Assembly (NCBI GenBank): GCA_035079385.1
Contig: JAVHKY010000046.1
Span: forward strand, 310,001-374,000
From: Aspidiotus rigidus
Lineage: Eukaryota; Arthropoda; Insecta; Hemiptera; Diaspididae
DNA: 64,000 bases
Direction of reading: 5' to 3'
Positions 39,501 to 50,118 of the stretch are shown here, piece by piece. Within the stretch, counting starts at the first letter, position 1, and each line of letters opens with the position of its first letter. The notes under the pieces were generated by a model. The model worked only from the letters and a program-made list of their open reading frames with translations, was not told the origin of the DNA and ran no database searches. Position numbers and translations under genes: made by a program.

Positions 39501-39674
39501 GAAGAAGCATGGAACCAGGTGTCTGCATTTGCGGCCACCATCATGAAGAGGAAGATGGACCAGGAATGGAATAGGCAAATGCAGAACCACGCTATGGCCT
39601 ACTCAACACCTGTGTACCATCAACATCCAGATCTGCAGGAAGAAGAGGAAGAAGGATACCATCCAGAGTGTTAG
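36564..39674 (+). CDS. Element E ORF2: endonuclease-reverse transcriptase
   Basis: 1,036 residues from the ATG at 36564, chosen because it aligns with the ORF2 start of B and C; the open frame continues upstream in overlap with ORF1 but that part is not homologous. The first residues (MAGALSFLQC) differ from MAGTLKFLQA, after which identity is ~99% to C and D. APE endonuclease residues, RT motifs with YADD (DNA 38496-38507) and the CCHC are intact. Predicted active. The sharp switch from divergent to near-identical sequence within the first dozen codons marks a recombination or template-switch boundary. Confidence 0.95.
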   Translation: MAGALSFLQCNLQHCELAQDLLWQFVAEEGTHIVIASEYYNVAKRKGWYTDRTGLAAIGVCPECPIVPGEVERGEGYVAVKMADMVVYSCYFSPNRPFLEFEDFLKKLEESLSRWQGEKFIVAGDFNAKSEEWRSGRTDIRGYALGEWIAYNRLETVNVGNTPTRVHQGYGSIIDITFASESLARKIEGWAVLDKELSGSDHRCIGFAIRREVEVAAPQKLVRKWAVRKLNSDRLKASYLALTWDQEEEQEGNAEVAAERMIKTVTKACDVAMPRQGPPKKRRAVYWWTNKIADLRKECNRQRRIYQRSSGREGARAVAPEYQLARKRLKKAIKDSKSAAWRELCEMADDDPFGKPYKLVLKKLKGLSAMSRMEPDVVGQIIDGLFPQQPPPMVTLPIVEEDGISLLGTEEVDAAVNRLRGKYWKAPGPDEIPNPVWSAIHSVDPALLVDTFNAAIVGGLFPVRWKKARLALIDKKDKPPGLPSSYRPLCLLDNVGKLLERVIANRLESYLKERDIISDSQYGFQTGRCTSDAGIRLKRIAKSAIDMRQFCAAVSLDIRNAFNSIPWKMILEALVNAGVPAYLLRMISSYLSCREIQAETSAGTVKRPVTCGVPQGSVLGPLLWCVAFNGIFKVKLPPGVKLICYADDTLVVCTAETTVAVESRVNRALEDVTRWIESAGLELAASKTEAILFTTRRKFKPPTFRLRGVEIETKKQLKYLGIWFDSTLSFRHHFLMAAEKAGRVVGYLSRLMRNLGGPREARRRIMMSTALSILLYGAPVWADCMKIPYRRREMVKIQRRAALRCVSAYRTVSTEALCVLARSPPIELLAEERAVVFEAKKRTTTNREALRVKQEARRSLLVKWKERIAQSELGTWTTRVLIRDLDEWMNRHHGQLNFHLTQVLSGHGCFNKYLHEKLRKVEQATCSHCNQGRDDGPQHTLFECESWRRERDELSRSLQEIGVDEALDPSSLVPTMLGSEEAWNQVSAFAATIMKRKMDQEWNRQMQNHAMAYSTPVYHQHPDLQEEEEEGYHPEC

Positions 39675-40107
39675 GGCCTTTATAGTTGTTGAAAGAATCT
39701 CGCGTTTATATGGTTGCTCCGCGTCCTCTATTCCGGTGAACTTACTACGGTACGTTCACTGTTCATACGAATATGTCTAACGAGCACCATACAGTGAGAT
39801 TCACGCAACAGCGACTTATTACGCCTGATGTGATGTGATAGTGTCGTTTTGTGATGTGAGTGTGTTCTCTAGTGCTGTTTTCTTTTTTGTGCGTGCCAGG
39901 GGGGCATCGCAGCTTGGCGGTTGCCAAAGCAACTTGGCAGTTGCCGAGTAGAAGAGGGGGTTCGCGTAGGAGATTCCTCCTTCACTGAAGTTATACCCGA
40001 AAGGGTCGATTCCGGTGTTGGAGGAAACAATATTAAATGCATACGCATCCCGCACCTACTCCATTATGGATGACGGGCGGTGCTGCACATGCGACATACA
40101 AGCAAAA
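39675..40107 (+). other. 3' UTR of element E
   Basis: As in C and D, but the terminal G is replaced by AAAA before ATT. Extra A's could be untemplated bases added during initiation of reverse transcription. Confidence 0.65.

Positions 40108-40188
<81 letters not shown>
40108..40188. repeat. (ATT)n microsatellite block 6
   Basis: 81 bp, 27 perfect ATT units, between E and the 3' end of the minus-strand element F. Confidence 0.95.
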
Positions 40189-40189
<1 letters not shown>

Positions 40190-40263
40190 CCATTCTCACA
40201 AACATAAGTTTGGTATACAATGTTAAGCGGGTCCTAGGACCAAGGCTTAACGAGGCAGTACAT

Positions 40264-43200
40264 CTATTCGCCGATAACTTTCCGGACAGTGTTGACGGTA
40301 TGAAGTATCACTGCTTTCTGCATAAGCCGTAGTTCTCTTGTGGTTCCTCCCAGCTCCAATACGCTGTCAACCGTTGCTTGTGGGATGATTCCTGTGGTGG
40401 ATATCACTATCGGCAGGATCTTTGTCTTCATTTTCCATTGCTTTCCGATTTCATTCGCCAGCTCAGTGTACTTGTTTCTTTTGTGTTGTACTGTGTTCAT
40501 CAGGTTGTTTATATTTGGTACAGCGATGTCGATGATGTAGACTATTTTATGCAGCTTGTCTTTAAACGTTATATCCGGTCTGTTATGCGCCAATGATTTG
40601 AAAGTATAGATGGTTCTATCCCAGTAGATCATGATTTCTTTGTTGTCGAGGGCTTTTGACGGTTCGTATTTGTAATATGGCTCTATTTTTTCACTAGGGC
40701 AGAATCTCTTTACCAGTGCGCTGTGTATTATCTTTGCCACACTATCATGCCTGGACTTATATTCCTCTGCAACTAAATTACTACATGCGCCTATTATGTG
40801 TTGTATGGTCTCCGGTGCCTTTCCGCATTTTCGGCACCTATCATCTTCTATTGTGGCGTCTTTAATTATGTACCTGCAGTAGTTTCTTGTATGTATCACT
40901 TCGTCTTGTATGGCCATGTAGAAACCCTCTGTTTCCGGGTATAGAAAACCATCTGTTAACCATAGTACTGAGGCTTTATGATTGATTCCTTCTTTCTGCA
41001 GCTCTGCCGGATATCTGCCATGTAGTACTTTACCTGTCCATTGGGCTATTTGTTGTTCTTCCTCTAGGGATCGGTTCGGCTTCTCTTTCTGGATTTCCGT
41101 GTTCAATTTCAGTACCGTTAGCCTCTTATCCGCTCGCACCACTGCTCTGTGGAGATCTGAATTGTCTTTGCGTCTGTGGAAATATCTCCTGAGGCTGTCA
41201 CATTGTTTCTGATGCTGCCATTTCAAACTTACTACGCCTCTGCCACCTTTCTTTCGTGGTAATGTTTGTCTCTCTATGGCAGATTTTGGATGCAGCATTC
41301 TATTCTTGGTCAACAGTACTCTCACTTTCCTTTCCAGACCCTCCAATTCTGTTGACGACCAGCTGATGATGCCAAACGAATACGTTACCACCGGGATGGC
41401 GTAGACATTTATTGCTTTTATTATGTTCTTACTATTGAGACCTGTGTTTAGGATCTGTTTTATTCTTATTGTGAATTTATTTATTAACTCGTCCTTCATC
41501 ACTTGGTGCTCTGTCCTTCTATTCTGTTCGATTCCCAGATATCTATAGGTTTCTGATGGTTCCATCTCCCTGATGTCATTCTCAGTATTCCATTCTTCAG
41601 GGCTATCAATGTCAGATGTTCCATCATCACTCAAATCGAGTATGCGGCATTTATCCAATCCGAATTGCATTTTTATATCATCTGAGAACATTTGAACAAT
41701 TTCGAGTAGTTGCGCAAGCTTCTGTCTGTTAGTGGCATAGAGTTTAACATCGTCCATGTACAGTAGATGTGATAAGTTGTACATAGTTCGTCTGCTGTCT
41801 CGGATATTGAAACCTGTTGGACTCTTGTTCAATAAGGCTGACATAGGATTGAGTGCTAAGCAAAACCAGAGCGAGCTTAACGAATCGCCTTGAAAGATTC
41901 CTCTCTTGATGCAGATCGCTGGTGTCTGGTATGTGGCTGTGTTTGTTCTTACCTGGATAATAGTTGACCATTTCTGCATTATGGTTTCCAGGCAAGCCAC
42001 TATTGCTGGGTGTATCTTGTAGATCTGCAGACATTTGATGAGCCAATCATGTGGTACCGAATCAAATGCTTTTTGGTAGTCGATGTACGCTGTGGTGATT
42101 TTCCTCTGCGTTTTTCTCGCCTGCTCTAGAACCAACTGGTCAATAATGAGTTGTTCTTTACAGCCGTACATTCCTTTTCGGCACCCTTTTTGTTCTTCTG
42201 CAATTATAGAATTGCTCTCACAATGTTTTTGTATTTTGGTTGCTATGCATGCGGTGAAGATTTTGTAGGTGGTTGGGAGGCATGCTATCGGTCGGTACTT
42301 GGACGGGTCCTTACTATTTCCCTTCTTTGGTAGAAGGTAAGTGACACCTCTCGTTAGCGTATCAGTCATCATGGCGGGATTTTGCAGGCACCTGTTCAGC
42401 TCTCTCAAGAGTGGGCCATGTATTGCAGTGACCTTCTTGATCCAGAAATTTTGTACTTTATCTGGTCCTGGTGCTTTCCAGTTATGTGCCCTTTTCATTA
42501 CCGCATCTAACTCCTCCTTGGTGATCTCTGCTTGTGCCATCTCTTCTATGTCATTGTCTTGACTTCTTAATGCATTGATCCATTCTGCGTTCGCATTAAA
42601 TTTCACTTCTTCGGCCCATATACTCGACCAGTACTCTGTGACCTGCTCTTTTGTAGGTCCATCACCTTCATTTACCGCATGTGCATTGATATTTCTGTAG
42701 AATTTTTTCTCATCTCTTTGGAACTTTTGGTTATCGGTATGGCGTGTATAGCTCTTCTTGTATGACTTCAGCTTAGCGGCTTTTGTTATTAACTTTTGTT
42801 TTATTGTATCTCGGACCTCATCTAGAGCTGCATTATCCCGCTCATGTCTGCTGTGTTTTTCATATTTCTTCTTCAGCTTCTGTATTTTATTTTTTGATCT
42901 TCGGTTTGCATTCTCTGGTTTAAATGCAGTGATTCTGTTGAGTTCTGCTCTGAGTTCTGTAATTTCTTTCTCCAGTCTTATCTGCCATGCTGGTTTACTT
43001 GGTTGCACCTTTCTCTGGGTTTTGTTATCTTGTATCACTTCGGATCCCGTAATCCTTATGATTGCCACCGCAGCGCAGTATAGTCTTCCATTGAGTTCGT
43101 CCATTCCTCCTTCATATTCCATGCCTTGTAGATATTCGTTAATTGCTGTGATGTACTTTTTAACTTGCATGGTCTCTTTTATTCTTGGTATTCTAGGTCT

Positions 43201-43890
43201 TTCTGCTGGTGGGTGATTCATGAATTCTGCCTCTGCTCGGTGGTATTCGTATCTGGCTCTCTTGTGCATTTCATCTATTGAGTTCTCAATTTCGTCAATG
43301 TCTACATCATCTTCATTTCTTTCCCGCTGTTCTTTATTTCCGTCCTCAGTGTGTTGTTCCTGTGTCCGAAAGCTGTTTTGATCGTTTCTTTCCATTTTTG
43401 CAGCTTCATCAGTTTCTTCTTCCATTTTTAGTTCTCTTCTAACATCTGCCTTCAATTTTTCAATTATTGGGTCAGCTAGCAGTTTATTCCTCAAGATGAC
43501 ACGCTTTTGATCCGCAACACGCTGCTCTGTAACGTTGATTTCAGGGAATTCATTTATAAACATCTGGTGGATTTTTCTTCTATAGTCCGTAGAGTCAGTC
43601 TCTAGGCTGGTGCACTTATAGTATGAACGAATTATGCATTTATTCATGGCTTCTGACCATTTCATTCGTTTCGTTCGCGGTTGTTCTTGCATATCTGTGG
43701 CCACACCGTTTTCACGGGTGGAAGCAGCAGATTGCGTTGCTCTTCTAGTTTTCCTTGCTGACTGGTTCACCAGGGTGCTGCAGCTTGGTCCAGCATTGGG
43801 TCCTGGTGGCGGCACCGTACAAGTCCCGACCGAAGGCGCCGCGTCTTCGATCTCGTCCGAGGCTTTTTTCTGACTACGTGTCTTGACCAT
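40264..43890 (-). CDS. Element F single ORF: reverse transcriptase with restriction-like endonuclease
   Basis: 1,208 residues without interruption. The N-terminus is basic (MVKTRSQKK), followed by a Myb-like helix region (about 75-145: KRMKWSEAMNKCIIRSYY...). The RT domain has NWKAPGPDKVQNFW, KYRPIACLPTTYKIF, TTAYIDYQKAFDSVPHDW (motif A), GIFQGDSLS (motif B) and YMDD at residues 711-714. The C-terminal part has a CX2CX7HX4C zinc motif (CRKCGKAPETIQHIIGAC), then RPD...IIDIAVP, the PD-D motif of a restriction-like endonuclease. This layout is that of the R4/Dong clade. No APE domain and no separate ORF1. The enzyme should nick its TAA target and reverse-transcribe its own RNA. It appears fully functional. 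Confidence 0.93.
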   Translation of the reverse strand: MVKTRSQKKASDEIEDAAPSVGTCTVPPPGPNAGPSCSTLVNQSARKTRRATQSAASTRENGVATDMQEQPRTKRMKWSEAMNKCIIRSYYKCTSLETDSTDYRRKIHQMFINEFPEINVTEQRVADQKRVILRNKLLADPIIEKLKADVRRELKMEEETDEAAKMERNDQNSFRTQEQHTEDGNKEQRERNEDDVDIDEIENSIDEMHKRARYEYHRAEAEFMNHPPAERPRIPRIKETMQVKKYITAINEYLQGMEYEGGMDELNGRLYCAAVAIIRITGSEVIQDNKTQRKVQPSKPAWQIRLEKEITELRAELNRITAFKPENANRRSKNKIQKLKKKYEKHSRHERDNAALDEVRDTIKQKLITKAAKLKSYKKSYTRHTDNQKFQRDEKKFYRNINAHAVNEGDGPTKEQVTEYWSSIWAEEVKFNANAEWINALRSQDNDIEEMAQAEITKEELDAVMKRAHNWKAPGPDKVQNFWIKKVTAIHGPLLRELNRCLQNPAMMTDTLTRGVTYLLPKKGNSKDPSKYRPIACLPTTYKIFTACIATKIQKHCESNSIIAEEQKGCRKGMYGCKEQLIIDQLVLEQARKTQRKITTAYIDYQKAFDSVPHDWLIKCLQIYKIHPAIVACLETIMQKWSTIIQVRTNTATYQTPAICIKRGIFQGDSLSSLWFCLALNPMSALLNKSPTGFNIRDSRRTMYNLSHLLYMDDVKLYATNRQKLAQLLEIVQMFSDDIKMQFGLDKCRILDLSDDGTSDIDSPEEWNTENDIREMEPSETYRYLGIEQNRRTEHQVMKDELINKFTIRIKQILNTGLNSKNIIKAINVYAIPVVTYSFGIISWSSTELEGLERKVRVLLTKNRMLHPKSAIERQTLPRKKGGRGVVSLKWQHQKQCDSLRRYFHRRKDNSDLHRAVVRADKRLTVLKLNTEIQKEKPNRSLEEEQQIAQWTGKVLHGRYPAELQKEGINHKASVLWLTDGFLYPETEGFYMAIQDEVIHTRNYCRYIIKDATIEDDRCRKCGKAPETIQHIIGACSNLVAEEYKSRHDSVAKIIHSALVKRFCPSEKIEPYYKYEPSKALDNKEIMIYWDRTIYTFKSLAHNRPDITFKDKLHKIVYIIDIAVPNINNLMNTVQHKRNKYTELANEIGKQWKMKTKILPIVISTTGIIPQATVDSVLELGGTTRELRLMQKAVILHTVNTVRKVIGE

Positions 43891-44448
43891 TATTGCTCAC
43901 TTTGCTCGTTTTATACCTCCCGACAGGTTTTAGGGTCGGTGAGACCTGCGCGCAGTACTTAACCCAGCTAGTTGCTGGAAGTGAAGGCGTTGTTCACAGG
44001 ATCTCTCTCCCCTTTCAGGTGCTCGTTCTTGCAGACCATACGACCAGATTGGGCTGCTTGGTCCCCATATCTAGAAGGCTTTCATTACGGCCATTGCCGG
44101 GTTTTTTATCAAGTTTTCCTTCTTTCCCATCTCTCACTACTAATGCGCAGGACTTTCCCCTAAAGGCGTTCGGGGAGTCCCTTTGCGGCTTACAGTTCGG
44201 ATACTTGAGATGGGTTTGCACAGCTGTCCTCTGGGCTGATGACGGCTTAGGCCGGGTTTATTAATCGGAGTTTTCCTTCTCCTGCGTCCATCTGCATCTG
44301 TCGCCGCCCAACTATGTTGCTTGGCTTAACAGGGCCGCCGCGTGTAGGCTGCAGATTGGGCTTGGGCTTCAGCAAATGGTTCTGGATACCCACTGGACGG
44401 GCTTCCTGTAGATCAGAAGACCTCCCACTACTGACCCCGTTTGGCCCC
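43891..44448 (-). other. 5' UTR of element F
   Basis: No frame recognised. Minus-strand sequence begins GGGGCCAAACGGGG next to the TAA repeat. Possible pairing of GGGCC with a distant GGCCC was seen, but no convincing ribozyme fold. Confidence 0.5.
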
Positions 44449-44935
<487 letters not shown>

Positions 44936-45665
44936 TTTATCCCTTTTTTTATTTCAGTTATATTTCCCTAACCTTCACACGACCTTTCTCTCACCGTTTC
45001 TTCATTCCGTCAATATTGGTACTTTTCTTATTAGATATCAACTTACTATAATAGGCTAATCGATAATACTTATATACATTTTTTTTCCAAACCTACTACG
45101 TAGGCCCTCGAAATGTCCGCGACGTCCTTGCTTGGCTTTTCGTTTTCCCAACCCATAATTCCATTAGTATGCTACTTCCATTAATTTTGGACCTTAATTC
45201 TATGAGGCCTTCTTCTCTCGTAGCTGGCAGTTGCACACTGTTTGCGTTCGTATTTAATTGATGTTGGTTCATCGATTCTCCAGGTACATTGTTCCTCTCC
45301 ATCTATCTTCTCGTCGCTGGAAAAACGGCATTCTCTGCTGACTGTGCTGATTCTCAACATATTTCCCATCGCCGATCATTCCTGAAGACTTCTTTCCATC
45401 CAAGACGTTCCTTCCTCCTTCTGACTTAGCTTCCATACTTTTCACGGACAACCGTGCCTTGACAGATTATTGAACTGTCGATGTAAACTGTTGGCTCCAG
45501 CGGGTACCATTGTGGATGATAGAATATTTTCTTCCCAATACTTCAACCGGTGGATGCATCGTTGATAATTTCGCCAGTTGCATCTACTTCCATATGAGTT
45601 TTCTGACTTTAGTGACTCGCGGACGCTTTCGATAAATCATACAATATCTGGTACTACATCGATTT
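44936..45665 (-). other. Internal leader region of the LTR element (5' part)
   Basis: About 730 bp between the microsatellite and the primer-binding-site-like sequence, read on the minus strand. Short charged frames occur (for example 45269-45451 minus) but none resembles gag. Confidence 0.45.
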
Positions 45666-45678
45666 TGGTTCGGGCGCC
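45664..45678 (-). other. Primer binding site of the LTR element
   Basis: On the minus strand TGGCGCCCGAACC begins three bases after the LTR end. This matches the complement of a tRNA 3' end GGTTCGGGCGCCA, similar to lysine-tRNA primer sites. Its place identifies 45682-46101 as the 5' LTR and sets the element orientation. Confidence 0.7.
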
Positions 45679-45681
45679 AGT

Positions 45682-46101
45682 TATGGTAAGAAGGGGGTCG
45701 GGTGTCCCCTCTTGAGGTGTCCGGATAGCTTCCAAAAACTGTGAATCCGAGGCGAGTAGAACTGATACTTTATTCGAAGAACATATTAAATACGCACGTA
45801 ATTACAAAACAAGTTCGATGTGCACGAGCGATATTTTCGGCTTTTCGTTGATGAAACTATAATAATATTACGGACGTGGAGTTCCCTTATATACGCATCG
45901 AATAGGCTTCGGTCAACGCCTAGTTGCAGGTCCGAAGACCGCGCGTGGATAATTTTCGGTAGCTCGTACACGATATAAACCTGATGCTTATTCAGCTATT
46001 CTCGAGCTTCGAACTTCGTATGTTTCTTTCGATATTACAAATAACTTCGAATCGTCATGACCAAGAATACCTATCGCATCACGTAAACGCCTTACACCAT
46101 A
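45682..46101 (-). repeat. 5' LTR (right copy)
   Basis: 420 bp, termini TATGG...CCATA, about 99% identical to 10052-10472. Minus-strand orientation is given by the adjoining primer-binding-site-like sequence at its lower-coordinate edge. Confidence 0.85.
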
Positions 46102-46106
46102 GTGCG
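46102..46106. repeat. Right target-site duplication GTGCG
   Basis: Directly follows the right LTR and equals 10047-10051. Confidence 0.8.
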
Positions 46107-46313
46107 TCACCCAATCTCCAGAACTTTTTTGACAAGGAAAGCTATCGTGTTGAGTTGACCTACCAACCCGCTGTTGAAATTAACTTTTCAACTAAAATTT
46201 CGTGTCCTGTGTCGAAGAAGAAAGAAACGCGCGAGATACGTCCGGTCAGGGGTGACGCAAATTTTTGGGTCCCTAATTTGGAGTGCGACGAGGAAATGCC
46301 GGACGATTTTTAA
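46107..46313 (+). pseudogene. 3' part of the reading frame split by the LTR element
   Basis: After the GTGCG target copy the frame runs 68 codons to TAA at 46311-46313 and is in phase with the ATG-initiated frame at 9914-10051 if the insertion is removed. The segment is rich in charged residues (KKKETREIRP, LECDEEMPDDF). No family recognised. It lies about 65 bp from the end of the BEL/Pao pol frame, on the opposite strand. Confidence 0.4.
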
Positions 46314-46379
46314 AGGTGAGGAATTATTTTTGTTTAATTTGGAAGATAGGGTTTAATTTTGTTATACTGTAGTTTGTGT

Positions 46380-46817
46380 TTACTGAGTTGAAGTGGAGGG
46401 AAAAGGTTCAATATCGGAAGGAGTTTCCGATATTTCAAGAGGGAAAAGATGATTAATAGCTCTTGTGGTCGTTTCTAAGCTATTATTGATTGGGACCAAG
46501 ATTTTGGCAACAGCGTTGCGTTTATCTAAACTCTCGATCTTGCCCATTTTCCATTGAGCTCGAGGAGCTTTGGGGTCTTTGACAAGTACCACATCTCCAA
46601 TTTCGGGTGAAAAGGGCACCGATCCTTTTTTATGCGGGTGGACGGATGAATGTTTCTCTCTTAGAGATAGGAGATAGAGACTGCGGAAAGCTTGCCAGAA
46701 ATCCTCTACTATCCCTATAGTTTTCTGCCAGTGTTGCAGGAGTTGTTTTCTTTTTCTGTTCAGATTGTGTAGGGGAATTTCTGAAATATTTTCATTCTGA
46801 GTTCCTAAACGTAACAT
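46380..46817 (-). pseudogene. BEL/Pao integrase C-terminal domain
   Basis: 145 codons. HLNRKRKQLLQHWQ...FWQAFRSLYLLSLREKH is followed by PEIGDVVLVKDPKAPRAQWKMGKIESL, the DUF5641-type module at the end of BEL/Pao polyproteins. It is separated from the integrase core by a frame break at about 46820-46832. The final stop at 46380 is probably the native pol end. Confidence 0.8.
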
Positions 46818-46832
46818 ATGGTTGGGTGTAAG

Positions 46833-47366
46833 TTAGGAAAGAAGCTCTTCTGAAACATAGGTTAGGGGTCGTGAGTTTATAATATCTTCGATTTGACAGA
46901 GTACTGTTAAAAGTTCGACATAATCTAGAATTTTAATGCCGCCAAAAACTTTGATGAAACAATTCTTAGCCAAAGCCACAAGGCGTTCGTAGGCAGATCC
47001 ATGCCACGGCGCGTATTGGGGAATGAATTTCCATTCGATGTTATTTATAGATAAATGATGAATTATGTTCGGGTCGGAGAATTCTACCTTATTTCCTACT
47101 AACGGTTGAACAAAGGTAAAATTTGCTGCATTATCTGAGATTATGAATCGTGGAATACCTCGTCTACTCGTAAATCGAATAAAGGCCATTAGGAATTCGT
47201 TTGAAGAAGCGTTGCGAGCTATTTCGAGATGAACGGCTCTAGTGACTAGGCATACAAATGAGGCGATATGAGCTGTCTTGAGGAGAACATTATTGTTTTT
47301 GACAGTGATAGGTCCGATATAATCTAAGCCGCAATATAAGAAAGGAGCTGCTTCGGTGACTCTCAC
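46833..47366 (-). pseudogene. BEL/Pao integrase core
   Basis: 177 codons holding the DDE core: FLYCGLDYIGPI (first D), FIRFTSRRGIPRFIISDNAANF (second D) and a WKFIPQYAPWHGSAYERLVALAKNCF segment where the E lies. These match BEL/Pao integrase, but the frame is closed off from both neighbours by breaks. The N-terminal zinc domain is likely in the disrupted sequence at 47367-47627. Confidence 0.85.
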
Positions 47367-47627
47367 CCATGGTATGGGAGGAAGAGGAGGAAGTTGATAG
47401 CTGCCTCCGGTCCACCTTCTGCATACTTGGCAGTGATGAATGATGGATTTTACTTTGGCGCGACCTTTCGGTATTTAAAATCTTTCTCTGATTTTAGCTA
47501 GAAGGTGATTACATCCAATATGCATTAATTTGACATGTAATTCGCGAATGTATATCTCGGTTAATGGACTGTTTCGAGGGAGAAGGATAGGATGGATTGT
47601 TTCCCATAGAAACGAAGCGTTTTGAAG

Positions 47628-48256
47628 TCATCCTTTACATCTGATGATGTTGGATTTATCTAGAAATAATTCTAATTGGTAATTAGGTTGAATGCCTCTC
47701 TTTAGACTTCTTAGTTCGTTGAAGAAATATTTATGTTGAATGGCCTTGACTAAAGCTTTTTCACCTTGTTGGTATAATTCCAATTCGCGAAGAGGACTAC
47801 CAAGTTTACTCGAACACAATTGAATAATCATTCTGCACAGACGAACGTATTTGTTCCAACTTGAGAATCGTTTTTCAAATTCGTCGGGGAGAAATCGCGA
47901 ATGTGATTTTTTGGTGTTCCTGTTAATAAAATAGGTAGGAAAGAATTAGTGGGTAAAATGTAAACTTCGGTAGACTGGGGAAGAGTTGGCCATAACTGAG
48001 GTGTGGTAATCCATGAAGGGCCTTTCCACCAAAGGGTATATTTTGAAAGAGTCTCTGCTTTAATTCCTCTTGAGGCTAGGTCCGCAGGGTTATCGGAAGT
48101 TGGAACGTAACGAAAGGTTACTTTTGGGATTGATGTCAAGGAGGGAATATCTAGAGGTTTTCTTAATTCGAGAAGCCTATTCTCAACGAATTTTGGTTGA
48201 ACAGATGTGGAGTATAGCCACTGTAAAATGGTGGTGGCGTCTGTCCATATGATCAC
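47628..48256 (-). pseudogene. BEL/Pao RNase H region
   Basis: Two overlapping frames (47828-48256 and 47628-47831). The first has IIWTDATTILQWL..., KFVENRLLELRK and VPTSDNPADLASRG, the RNase H-like motif series of BEL/Pao, followed by LWWKGPSWI. The frame is lost and resumed in the second piece. Inactive. Confidence 0.8.
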
Positions 48257-48585
48257 TTCGCTGATTTCGATGTGTAGATGGGTAAGTTAAAAGGAGGTAA
48301 TTCTTTTACCAATTAAAACGCCTAGTAATTCTAAACGAGGAATGGAAAGCTTTTTGATAGGTGCTGTTCTGACTTTGGAGAAAGTTAGGCTGGATGCGAG
48401 ATTTTTTCATCATTTTCGTTTGCGTAAGTAAGATAAGGTACGCAAGCGTAGGCTTCTGCTGATGCGTCGCAAAAAATATGTAGACGTATTTTACCGTCTT
48501 CATTGAGAGTCCAATAACGACGAGGAATTTCTATTTTCTTTATTTCTTCTGCTTCGGAGCAGAGTTTAATCCATCGAGCTTGGAA

Positions 48586-49191
48586 TTAAGGAGGAAGTGC
48601 GGAATCCCAATTGATTTTGGATTTCCAGCAATCTTGGACTAGAATTTTTAGCGAAAGAGTAGCGGGAGAAATTAAACCTAAAGGGTCAAAAATATTGGAA
48701 ACGTATTTTAGGATGGAACGTTTTGACGCAGGTTGTAATTCAGGTTCGTTACGAATTTTTATCAAAAGAATATCCTTTTGACGATTCCAATCTAGTCCTA
48801 AGACAGAAATTGGTTCGGATGTTATTGGAGAAGACTTGGGTATTGTGTCTACAAATTTTTTGTCGTTAGAGGTCCAGTCACGTAGATTGAAACCTACGGT
48901 AGCTAATTTTGGTTTTATGGCGTCGTGTAAATTTATGGCGGATGCGGTATCTTTGACGCTAATTACTAGGTTATAAGAATAGAAATGTTTCCTACCAAGC
49001 GATAACCAGTGGTTATTTGAAGTTAGAATTTCTTGGATGCACATGTTTAGTAAGAAAGGAGAAGAGATTATCCCGAAGTTTGGAACTCTGTCAAAACAAA
49101 AGACAATTATGTTGTCTGGTGTAATTGGAGCTGAGCTATCTTTGACCCATAAAAAGCGAGTAACGTCGCGGTCAACTTCGTTGAGCATCAT
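48586..49191 (-). pseudogene. BEL/Pao reverse transcriptase, C-terminal part
   Basis: 201 codons: DVTRFLWVKDSS..., a FDRVPNFGIISSPFLLNMCI block (family FxRVxFGxxxSPFLL), then FYSYNLVISV where the YVDD catalytic box is expected, so the active site is destroyed. Continues with KRSILKYVSNIFDPLGLISP, a conserved Pao segment. Confidence 0.85.
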
Positions 49192-49220
49192 TTGAAGGAA
49201 GGCTTTTTCGATGTCTGCTA

Positions 49221-50110
49221 TTAAGGCAATAAGATGCGAAGTCTGAAGTTAAGTACAAGGCCGACCAGATCGCCTAATAATTTGGGACCTGCATAAAGTA
49301 GTTCATTTAGGCTGTAATCTGATGACGTCTTCGCAGAGGCGTCAAAAACGACTCGTAATTTGTTCTTTTGAAAGAGAGCTTGATGCGGTGCGTAATGAGT
49401 CTTATATGTCGTATGATCGGGTGTACGCTCTATGATTCCTAAATTTTCTTGATCCTTAAAATTCTTCTCGCACGCTTCAATAACATCTTTTGAAGAACGT
49501 TCTAAAACCTGTCTCAAACGGGGTATACACATTCGATACGTGGATGAGAGTTTTGGGATTTCTTTCATATTCTGTTGTAGGGTGATTTCATGTTTCCATG
49601 GCCATCTTACCACAAAACGACCTGTTTCTTTATCATTATACGTAGTTTCGCGAAATTTTTGAATGATAAGATCCTCAATATCTTTGTTTTCTGAAACGCG
49701 AATACCAAGAACTTCTAAAGACCAGAATAAAGAACATAATTCTTCCTCCTGAATCTGACCTTTCTTTTCTATTGTACATATAAAATCCTTGTGAGGTGTA
49801 GAGATAGTGAGTATAGGGTTTTTGTGCGTGAGGGATTCATCTGAAAAATTATCGATGCTTCCTGAAGGTATCCAGCCAAAAAATGAGTCTTTCAGTATAA
49901 CTCCACAGGGAAGAGGTTTCAGCTGTTGGAGATTGACGAATTTATGATATAAATCATTCCCTATGAGTATGTCGAATGATTTCTGATTTTGTTTAAAGAT
50001 CTCAGGGTCTGCATAAGAAAGGTGACCTGGAAGTATTTTCTTGACGGTGACTTCATTGGGGGAGGAAATTACTCGACCTGTAATATAATCAATTGTGTGA
50101 AATCAAAAGC
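49221..50110 (-). pseudogene. BEL/Pao protease-RT linker and RT N-part
   Basis: An open stretch on the minus strand without its own start: FDILIGNDLY motif (conserved Pao segment after the protease), then KETGRFVVRWPWK and KNKLRVVFDASAKTSSDYSLNELLYAGP, the first RT motif block. Ends by frameshift near 49221 before the next RT piece. Confidence 0.75.
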
Positions 50111-50118
50111 TTTGAACG

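Larger units (their letters stand above)
40189..44448 (-). mobile_element. Element F: intact Dong/R4-like non-LTR retrotransposon
   Basis: About 4.26 kb on the minus strand with a ~560-bp 5' UTR (43891-44448), a single long ORF and a ~75-bp 3' UTR (40189-40263). It is flanked on both sides by ATT/TAA repeats. The encoded RLE-type protein belongs with R4/Dong elements, and the Bombyx Dong element is known to lie in TAA repeats, so the flanks fit its expected target. It is in opposite orientation to elements A-E. Confidence 0.9.

Noticed and set aside
44300..44448. HDV-like ribozyme at the 5' end of element F
   Set aside because: Only an isolated GGGCC/GGCCC pairing about 110 nt apart was found; P2, P3 and the catalytic joint could not be placed.
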